Shown here: piece after piece, positions 56,716 to 64,000 of the stretch
How positions within the stretch are numbered: position 1 is the stretch's first letter
Layout of the letters: every line of letters starts with the position of its first letter
Source of the DNA: Phytophthora vignae f. sp. vignae
Taxonomy: Eukaryota > Oomycota > Peronosporomycetes > Peronosporales > Peronosporaceae
NCBI GenBank assembly: GCA_016169955.1
Contig: JABJUM010000088.1
Location: 124,001-188,000, forward strand
DNA length: 64,000 nucleotides
Direction of reading: 5' to 3'
Position numbers and translations under genes: made by a program
Notes under the pieces: model-generated
What the model was told of the DNA's origin: nothing
Database searches by the model: none
The model's input: only the letters and a program-made list of their open reading frames with translations

Positions 56716-56952
56716 CAGAAGCGGACCAGGGAGGGAGGGGGTGATAATAAAGCAAACTCTCGATTGCTATGGCTCCTATTGCCATGCCATGAAGTTGGAA
56801 ATACTAAGAAGTCGCTCTAGAATGATGAAAACCAATACAAAACGAACCCGTTTGTGCTTGCTACAACATTTCTCAACAATACATGTAGCACACTGAAAAA
56901 ATGTGACCAGTTTGGCTACGTAGTTGGAACTACTATCATACGACTACATGTA

Positions 56953-57564
56953 CAGAGGGTAGCGGCAATAAGAAAGGGTTCAACGATTCAAGTACTGAAG
57001 GGATATACTAAACCCAAGTCAAATCAAATCTTACAGAGCTTCATAGGTACTGGCTTAACGAGATAAATGAATCGCATTAGGTACGCTTTTTACGTGAGCA
57101 CCGCGGTGTTCATGGTCGGAAGCACGACCTGCTTAACACCTGCGTCGCCGCCGCGCCGATGGCGATGTTCTGATTTGAGGACTACTGACACTCTCATCCT
57201 CGATTGTCCATGGCGTGCGCCGCGCACTAGATACGCCTCGGGTGCTCTGTGCGGCAGCTCGCTGAGCGTGTGTATTCGTTACATGTCATCTCTACGTCAA
57301 CCTACAGGCGCTCGTGGTCTTCCGTAGGGGCGACATGCGAGACAATGGGGGCGAGGGAGCGAGTGAGGCAGGAGCACTGGAGTCCACATGCACTGCAGCT
57401 GGACCTTCGAGTTCTAAAAAAAATGCGCGGCAACTTTTGATTTGCGGTGTGTACCACATCACTTTACTAAACTCAATACATCAACAAAGGGCCCGTGTAA
57501 TAACATAGTTATAAGATTTCGGAATTATATAAGTTGTTGACCCTTTCTTATTGCCGCTCCTCTG
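56953..57564. mobile_element. Non-autonomous TA-target element (pogo/Tc1-like MITE)
   Basis: 612 bp flanked by TA on both sides. The inverted repeats of about 32 bp start CAGAGG and share AGCGGCAATAAGAAAGGGT. No transposase is present. A short ORF (57067-57327) lies inside. Confidence 0.75.
57067..57327 (+). CDS. Short ORF with signal-peptide-like N-terminus inside a MITE
   Basis: 86 aa beginning MNRIRYAFYVSTAVFMVG, which looks like a basic n-region plus hydrophobic core, followed by an Arg/Cys-rich tail with no recognised motif and no RXLR. Codon bias is weak. It may be captured or random sequence. Confidence 0.2.
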   Translation: MNRIRYAFYVSTAVFMVGSTTCLTPASPPRRWRCSDLRTTDTLILDCPWRAPRTRYASGALCGSSLSVCIRYMSSLRQPTGARGLP

Positions 57565-57583
57565 TAATTTTTTTTACGTATTA

Positions 57584-57659
57584 CGTCATTCAATTCGTAC
57601 GAATCACGAAGCAACAGCAACAGCTTGTAACCTTGTGATTCGTACATCGAATAATGACG
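57584..57659. repeat. Imperfect ~27-bp hairpin next to the TA element
   Basis: CGTCATT...CGTACGAATCACGA (57584-57609) pairs imperfectly with 57632-57659 around a CAGCAACAG-rich loop. Confidence 0.55.
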
Positions 57660-57880
57660 CGGTATGCGACGAACTTTGATGGTGTTCGGTAACGACATGT
57701 GGTTGCCAGACAGGGACGACCTGGACAAGGCCACGCTCATGCTCATGCTACAGTACATGACTTCTCTTTACTGGTCTTTCCGCCTAATTTCATCCTCGCG
57801 CTACTCCGTGTTCCCCCAGACCACAGCTCAAAGTATCTTCAGCATGACAACTATAACCCCTGGATTCTTCCTCTTCGCAG

Positions 57881-58138
57881 ACAACGACGCAGAAATCCGA
57901 CACCACGGAATGGCATCCCCCATAGGAAATTTACGATAAATCCCTGTCCGTACCCACTGTAAAACGCTGTTTGACACGACATAAACTACACAGAAATGGA
58001 CATAAAGCACATGACAGGTGATATAGTACACAACAGCAGGTGGTATACAAAGACGAAGTATACTGCTACAACCTGATTGGCTACTGAAGGACTGTTGTGC
58101 ATTGCACGGCTTTGTTTGTCGGATTTCTGCGTCGTTGT
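57881..58138. repeat. Perfect 21-bp inverted repeats bounding 258 bp
   Basis: ACAACGACGCAGAAATCCGA plus C at 57881-57901 is exactly mirrored at 58118-58138. No ORF lies inside and no clear target duplication is seen. It directly precedes the effector relic at 58150. Confidence 0.7.
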
Positions 58139-58149
58139 ATACTGTACCT

Positions 58150-58390
58150 AGAGGCCGCGCACAGCTGGAGTTGTGGCGGGGCTGCGGGAAATCGGTCGGC
58201 GAAGTGCTCGATTTGCTTGACTTGGATTTCATGTTCAAGACGTGAGTCTAGTACATAAACGTTGTCGCAAAGGAGAACCTCGACAAGGTGGCTGAGCTGT
58301 TGGCGTCCTTGGAAGACTCGCGTCAAGCCGAAGGCCATGAAAAGAAATCTTTCTAGAAGCTAAGAACTTCCCCAGTATGGGAGTAATGGC
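58150..58390 (+). pseudogene. Relic of an LWY effector module
   Basis: The translation matches one internal module of the neighbouring effectors: AQLELWRGCGKSVGEVLDLL, then after stops YINVVAKENLDKVAELLASLE. There is no start, signal peptide or RXLR region. It lies between the two intact effectors, pointing to a lost third tandem copy. Confidence 0.8.
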
Positions 58391-59011
58391 TAATACAGAC
58401 AACATATTGTGAGGTGCTGAGGAAGTCTACGGTTCCCACTGTTCCCATCACTAGGAGAGATTAGAGCGATCTAAACGCTCTAATCGACGCACAATTGGCG
58501 GTATCAATGCTAGGTTCTGTACCGATGTGCAAGCAGCTAGGTAATTGGGTCTCAAGAATTTTCGTGAAGAAAAATAGCGTACTGTTGGTATAATTTTCAT
58601 TGAGATGAAGCCTGTAACCTACCGTATTTAATTCCGAAGGCCTCCTTTCGATAGTATAAAGAACTCCGCTTCGCAGAGTGAGTTGCGGACGTTGTGTCAG
58701 CCTTCGTTATCGTGGACAGCACTCTTGACATTTCCTGTACTACAGTACAATTTCTATTAATAATGCGGCGCTACCTTTTGCCGGCGCACACAGCCTGATT
58801 CCGTGATATAGGTGGCGATTTTCGTGTCCTGGCTAGGCACATTATTTTGGTATAAAAGAGTCAATGCCATAAAAATTTCAAGTACAATCAGTGCTGTGGG
58901 ATATAAATGTCTTCATGCACACAACATTTCCCGAAATGAAAATACAGCTCTATGATTGGCTAGATGAGGCTGTATGCCTTGACAAGGGGTACGCCTTGAC
59001 AAAAGGCTGTA

Positions 59012-59046
59012 GCAATGTGGTGTGTCAGGCTAACACGCCACATTGT
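59012..59046. repeat. 13-bp hairpin upstream of the second effector
   Basis: CAATGTGGTGTGT pairs with ACACGCCACATTG (one G-T) around CAGGCTA. It lies about 190 bp before the effector start. A TATAAAA box is also present near 58854, too far upstream to be clearly relevant. Confidence 0.6.
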
Positions 59047-59183
59047 GGCTAACTTAGCCTGTACCACCCACACGCTCTCGCGGGACTGGTCCATAAAGAG
59101 ACCAGCCGGCTTCCCGCCTGGCGACTAGTTCCCACTGACAGCCTACCACTCAGTGTTAGTCTCTCGAGACTTTCACACCGCTT

Positions 59184-59200
59184 GCATTTTCCAACTCGCT
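59184..59200 (+). promoter_or_regulatory. Initiator-like element of the second RXLR gene
   Basis: GCATTTTCCAACTCGCT lies about 54 bp upstream of the start codon and aligns with the element before the first effector (shared CATTT, CAA and TCGCT). Confidence 0.55.
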
Positions 59201-59237
59201 CTTCAGCTGTAACAAGAAGCGTCTTCAGTGCTCAAGT

Positions 59238-61076
59238 ATGCGCCTCCACCGGCTGATGGAGCTGACACTCCTCGCTTTCGTTGGCTCTATCGCCGCTGTC
59301 GTCTCGGTGGCAAGTCCTGCACCATCCGCGTCTGGCTTGTCCACTTGGTCTGCTGCCCATACTGAGAGTGGAAGTAGTGCCCCCTCCACGACGAGGCGCT
59401 TAAGAACTATCGCTAGTGTCAACGATGCTATCGAAGAAGAAGAAGCGGGCGAAGAGAGAGCGGGACTGGCATCATCCACCATCGAAAAGGCCAAAGCCCT
59501 GTTGTCGTCGAAAGCGTCTCCAGTCAGCCTCCCGAAGTGGCTCAAACAGGGCAAATCGGCCGACTCTGCGTTCACCCACATGCGTCTTGACAAGGGCGGA
59601 GAGGCGCTCCTGTTCAGCCCCAAGTTCACCAAGTGGCTCGAGTACGTCGACGATCTGAACACCAAGAACCCATCGAAGGGGACCTCAGCTATATCCACTC
59701 TGAATGCACACTACGGCGACGCGGAGGTGTACAAAATGATCAAACTCGCGAAAGAAGCCTCGGAGACGAAGGGCATCGCCACGAGGTTGCAGAAGGAGCA
59801 AATGAAGCCCTGGATAACGACTGCAAAATCCCCGGACGACGTCTTCAAGCTGATGAAGGTGGACAAGTTGGGTCTCAACCTTCTCAGCGACGCGGAGTTC
59901 ACGCTCTGGGCCAAGTACGTGGTCGACTTCAGCTCGAAATACCCCGCGAGATCAGCGTCGATGGCCCCGGCGCTCGTCAAGTCCTACGGCGAAGCCAATT
60001 TGTTTCACATGGTGGAGGCCGCCAAGAGCGTGGCAGGAACCAAAGACGTTGCTACCAAGCTAGAGGGCCAGCTCGTTAAATTCTGGCTAAACAGTCGAAC
60101 ATCACCGGACGAGGCGTTGGTAAAACTCGAGCTCAACACGGCAGTCTACTCGCTTCTGAAGGACCCGGTCTTCGCCAGTTGGACCAAGTACACGAACGCT
60201 TTCAATGCAAAATATCCCCGAGAGAAGTCGACAGTGATCGAGACTTTGACGCGAAAATTCGGTGATGAAGATGTGGCGATGATGCTCGGCAAGGCAAAGA
60301 GGAGCGATGCGACTCGAGCTATGGCTACGAAACTGGAGGCTGCCCAGCTGGAGATGTGGTGGAGCAGCGGGAAATCGGTCGACGATCTGATCGTGGTACT
60401 CGGTCTGCGTTTGAAGAAGGACTTCGGCAGCAATCCTCTGCTCAATACGTGGGTCTCGTACATGAACATGTACGTCAAGGAGAATCCTGGCAAGGCCACT
60501 GCGATGTTGTCGTCGTTGGAGACTCGCTATAAGGACAGAGCCATGAACCAGATCCTGCTGGAAGCCATGAAGTTCCCCAGCATGGAAAGCGCTGCGACCA
60601 ACCTCCTGACAAAGAAGTTCAAGGGCTATGTAGCGAGTAACGAGTCTCCTACTCGTGTCTTCGAGTGGCTGAACCTTGATCGAGTGGGCGAGAACCTTCT
60701 TGTGGATCCGTTGTTCACGAAATGGCTGAGGTACGCGGAGGATTTTGGTGTGAAGAACCCGAACCAAAAGTCCGTCTTCAAGACAATCCAGACGCATTAT
60801 AGTAACCCCGATCAAGTCAACCGAATGATCGAGGTGGCGATGAAAAATCCAAGTACCGAGAAGATCGCAACGCTGATGCAGCATGAGCGCTCCACCTACT
60901 GGCTGGACAGCAAGAGCCATCCACGATACGTCTTCCGCTTTCTGGACCTCGATAGGGCCGGCGACAACTATGCAGCCAATCCGAATTTCAAAATCTGGAC
61001 CAAGTATCTGGACGACTTCAACAAGCGGTATCCTAAAGAAAAAACGACGATGGCCGATGCCCTCCGGGCTCAGTAG
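59238..61076 (+). CDS. RXLR-EER effector with six WY/LWY modules
   Basis: Intronless, 612 aa. The signal peptide is MRLHRLMELTLLAFVGSIAA with cleavage near residues 20-26. RRLR lies near residue 54 and GEER near residue 72. Six W...Y modules follow in the same order as in the effector at 54706 (TKWLEYVDDLN, TLWAKYVVDFS, ASWTKYTNAFN, NTWVSYMNMYV, TKWLRYAEDFG, KIWTKYLDDFN). The protein stops just after the sixth module, lacking the last ~60 residues of its paralogue. The first codons of the two genes are very similar, so they arose by tandem duplication. Secretion and entry into plant cells are inferred from the family. Confidence 0.93.
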   Translation: MRLHRLMELTLLAFVGSIAAVVSVASPAPSASGLSTWSAAHTESGSSAPSTTRRLRTIASVNDAIEEEEAGEERAGLASSTIEKAKALLSSKASPVSLPKWLKQGKSADSAFTHMRLDKGGEALLFSPKFTKWLEYVDDLNTKNPSKGTSAISTLNAHYGDAEVYKMIKLAKEASETKGIATRLQKEQMKPWITTAKSPDDVFKLMKVDKLGLNLLSDAEFTLWAKYVVDFSSKYPARSASMAPALVKSYGEANLFHMVEAAKSVAGTKDVATKLEGQLVKFWLNSRTSPDEALVKLELNTAVYSLLKDPVFASWTKYTNAFNAKYPREKSTVIETLTRKFGDEDVAMMLGKAKRSDATRAMATKLEAAQLEMWWSSGKSVDDLIVVLGLRLKKDFGSNPLLNTWVSYMNMYVKENPGKATAMLSSLETRYKDRAMNQILLEAMKFPSMESAATNLLTKKFKGYVASNESPTRVFEWLNLDRVGENLLVDPLFTKWLRYAEDFGVKNPNQKSVFKTIQTHYSNPDQVNRMIEVAMKNPSTEKIATLMQHERSTYWLDSKSHPRYVFRFLDLDRAGDNYAANPNFKIWTKYLDDFNKRYPKEKTTMADALRAQ

Positions 61077-61972
61077 TGCAGCACGTGAATCGTCTCCGTT
61101 TTTTTTTGATACGGCGAAGTATGAAGTGGGCTAGTTAACAAACGATGACAGTATCCAAGAATCCCATTTGTTGTTAGGGAAATTTACAGCAAAACTTGGA
61201 CAAGAAAACTTGAGATTGTTGTAGTCAAGTGTTGGTTAGGAAGGAGATCCGAAAGTGAATTAGAATGAGTTAGGCCAAAATAACTATCATATCCTAGCCT
61301 CCTATGCTTAAACATGAATCGTACCAACGCATACCTCCTACTTCCTCGTAGGAGAGGCAGGGGAGCAAAAAGTAAATGTTGCAGATCGTATCCAGAAAGG
61401 CATCTTGCCTTTCTCTCAGCCAATCAGAAGTGTCCAATATGGGGGCTCCGCCAATCAGATCCCAGTAAAAAGCTGAAGAAATTCTTCACCACCTCGGCAC
61501 AGCTTAAAAAATGGCTCAGCAAAGGACAACGCTGTTTTCGTTCGGCTGCGACTGAGCAAGGCTGGGAGCACACTGCTCTACTACGACGAGTTTGTCGACT
61601 GGCTCAAGTATGTCGACGATTTGGGAGCCAACCACCCCAGCAAGGGGATGTCTGCGATATCGACGCTCACGAAACAGTACGACGAGAGTGCCCTCTACAG
61701 CATGATTCAAGAAGCTATGAAGATTCCAAGAACCAAGAGCATCGCCACGAGACTACAGATCGAGCAAATGCAGCACCGGTGGCCGCCGGAAAAACGCCCA
61801 ACGACGTTTTTCAACTGATGAAGCTGGGCAAAGTGAAGACTGTCTTTCTCAGCAACTCAGCGTTCACTGTCTGGACCGAGAATGTGGACGAGTTCAACGC
61901 GAAGTACCACCCCGATAAATCGGTATCGACGGTTCCCACACCGGTGAAGTACTACAAAAACGATACCACACT

Positions 61973-63103
61973 CAGGGATTGATAGTAACGTGGTTAGGGG
62001 TTACTATTCTACTAATAGCTACTGTAAATTACTGTTGAAACTACTACTACTGATAGTAGTTTGCGACGGGGGTGCAAAGTACTACTGCTAGTGACCCAGT
62101 AACTCAAATTGCGAGCTAATATTACCGTCGAGCTACTGCCAATTACTGTCGGCGCAGCTGAAGAAATCCAGGAACATCTTACCTTTTGATCAACGTAGAC
62201 TCTGGCTACAGGCCTTTACAACCTGGCAAAGCCACCCGCTGCCTGCGCTTTAGCTATGATGGTCGCAACAGCGGTTTGTCGAACGCTTGCGCAAAAGCCT
62301 CGTTGACTGCGCGACTCGCGATCTAGCGTTCATTCTGCAATTTGCCAGCACCTCCGAGCCAGCGCGCTACCACGCCGACGAAGTGCGCGAACCCCGACTC
62401 TACCTTCCCTGAGCTGACGAGTACGGACCCTTGCCTGGTGCGTGGGCTCGGGGCTCACCGGTGGTGAAGCAATGAACTCCACGACGTGCTCCGATCAAGC
62501 CAAGCACGTACGCTGTCTTAGTCAGTGAAGCCGAAGATGCCCTGCAGGAGTGGCGCGACTACAACTGTGGAGTGGGTCCATGTCTGCGCAGCAACAAGCA
62601 ACAGTGGAGCTACGCCGGACGACTCCACACGACTGCAACTGGTACACCGCAACGGCGTCGTCTGTTGGAGAGTGGAGGGGCCCTGTGAGCACGTCAACAT
62701 CCTTCGCTGGTTTCTGTGAAACCGGCAGCGTCTTGTACCTGCCCATTGCTGCGTTGGCGCGAGTTTGGTTGGGCAGAAGCCCGGCAAATGCATCGTGTTT
62801 TCTTTGTCATGAGCAACCTCCGAGCCAAAACCGGCAACCAACGAGCGGAGATGCAGGTGCTACTCAGGCACAACCGAGAGGAGAATCGTCAGATGGAGCA
62901 CGGCAGCGATGTATCCAAGTAGGACTTGACGTAGCCATTTCAGCGGTCGACTACTAGCAACTACTAGGAAATTACTGTAGTAATTTTACTGTAGTAGTTC
63001 TGACCGCATAAACTACTAGTACTGGTGGAGTAGTAGCATAACTTTCACTACTGGAAAGTTACCGTAGTAATATAGACGAAAATCACGTTACTATCAATCC
63101 CTG
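61973..63103 (+). mobile_element. hAT element inside the third effector copy
   Basis: About 1.13 kb with 20-bp inverted repeats CAGGGATTGATAGTAACGTG. An ACCACACT duplication lies at 61965-61972 and 63118-63125, with 14 extra bases between the right end and the duplication. A relic of the transposase C-terminus is on the plus strand (FFVMSNLRAKTGNQRAEMQV). It is the same family as 53057-53900. Confidence 0.88.
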
Positions 63104-63469
63104 ACCAGTGGTCAGTGACCACACTGCTTAGAATGGCGGAATCAGCCATGTGCCCAAAGATATCGCCAACTAAATTGAAGATCAACTGGTCAAATTCATC
63201 GAAAATCACCCGGTGGTGCTGTGGAAGACCTCGGACTCAGCTCCTTTGTAAACTCCCTTCTGGGAAACCAGCTCTTCAACAGTTGGGCCAAGTACACGAA
63301 CGCGTACAGTACACAGTATCCCCAAGAAAAGGCGACTGTCACAGAGTCTTTGACGCGGAGATTCGGCGATGTGAAAGTCTCGAGGATGCTTGCTGTAGCG
63401 TAAACGAGTGATGACACGCGCGATTTGGCCACCAAGGTAATGTCTGCGCGGCTAAAGATGTGGCCGGCG

Positions 63470-63541
63470 AGCGAAAAATCGGTGGATGACGTGATACTGC
63501 TGCTCAAGCTCCAGTAGCACGTCATCCACCGGTTTTTCGCT
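63470..63541. repeat. 24-bp inverted repeat within the effector relic
   Basis: 63470-63493 (AGCGAAAAATCGGTGGATGA...) pairs with 63518-63541 with one mismatch and a 24-nt loop. The left arm is ordinary effector-module sequence, so the right arm is an inverted copy of it. Confidence 0.85.
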
Positions 63542-63715
63542 GGACTTTCGCTCCAGTCAAAAGCTGACTTCACCGACAATCCTCTCCTCCTAACGTCGGT
63601 TTCGCACATTTACAAATTCCTCAAAGAAACTCCGACAAAGTAACAGCAATATTGTCGAATTCGTACAGTCGTTTCGACGGCAGACCCATGAATCAGATCC
63701 TTTAACCTGCAAAGC

Positions 63716-64000
63716 AGACCCTTGTAACAGGTGGGCCTGTACGGTGGACCCATCTGCAGCAGCAGGCAGCGGAGGACAACTGCGCCACGATGGAGACAGT
63801 GACGAAGGGCGACGTGAAGCAGGCGTCCGAGTCGAGCAGCGGCAGCAAGACGATGGGCTGCACGGGAGCGGTCCAGGGAGTGCCGGCGGCGGTCCCTGAG
63901 TGGCCGTAATGACGAAGAGTGGCGCGATGGTGGGTGCGGCCGAGCTGCAGGCAGCGGCTCGTGTCGAGTCAACATTGCAGAATTGGGCTGGAGGGCCCGA
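63716..64000. other. GC-rich edge region, no gene called
   Basis: A short GC3-rich ORF (63790-63909, METVTKGDVKQASESS) could be the start of something cut or spliced beyond the window, but nothing recognisable is present. Confidence 0.3.

Larger units (their letters stand above)
61460..63715 (+). pseudogene. Third LWY effector copy, without 5' end, broken by a hAT
   Basis: The 5' part begins abruptly near 61460 (LKKFFTTSAQLKKWLSKG) with no signal peptide or RXLR. Frame changes near 61530 and 61790 lead to VFLSNSAFTVWTENVDEFNAKY. The hAT at 61973 interrupts it. Downstream, fragments of the third and fourth modules appear (MEDLGLSSFVNSLLGNQLF, SWAKYTNAYS, DNPLLLTSVSHIYKF), with several stops and an inverted duplication at 63470-63541. 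The order is colinear with the intact effectors. Confidence 0.88.

Noticed and set aside
57664..57962. Overlapping ORFs of ~90 aa
   Set aside because: No codon bias, mutually overlapping, and they cross an inverted repeat.
62518..62957. Several overlapping ORFs inside the hAT
   Set aside because: They are frame fragments of a decayed transposase, not separate genes.

Overview
The window is eukaryotic and very probably from an oomycete, most likely Phytophthora or a close relative. The evidence is two secreted RXLR-EER effectors with tandem WY/LWY modules, short introns of about 65-95 nt with GTRNGT donors and CTAAY branch sites, a CATTT-CAA-TCGCT initiator-like element upstream of both effectors, large ankyrin-TKL kinases, and many recent transposons.

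Layout. (1) 1-5,400 is a compact housekeeping block: a small one-TM protein, an unknown three-exon gene, a twin CX9C (CHCH) protein, mitochondrial ATP synthase subunit d, a HIG1-domain protein and syntaxin-5. (2) 5,400-13,350 is repeat-rich and holds two dead copies, one fragment and one apparently intact copy of a multi-spanning membrane protein family. (3) 13,350-19,000 is nearly gene-free. It has a palindrome array, a perfect 17-bp hairpin, nested MITEs and one unrecognised ORF. (4) 19,000-26,600 is a second conserved block: a KIX/F-box/LRR protein, a paralogue of the first small TM protein, and an 11-exon SUMO protease. (5) 26,850-53,000 holds ankyrin-TKL double-kinase genes and more membrane-protein copies, broken by a transposon nest. 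One kinase gene is split by a ~10.4 kb LINE that itself carries a Tc1 element, and again by a pogo element. The neighbouring membrane-protein gene is split by a hAT. In every case target-site duplications are visible and the flanking reading frame joins when the element is removed mentally. (6) 53,000-64,000 is an effector cluster: two full-length RXLR-LWY genes, one relic, and one copy broken by a hAT, with MITEs between.

Regions 1 and 4 look like the gene-dense, slowly evolving compartment. Regions 2, 3, 5 and 6 look like the gene-sparse, repeat-driven compartment. Exon coordinates given here come from reading splice signals by eye and checking reading phase; no searches were run. Family names rest on motif recognition.
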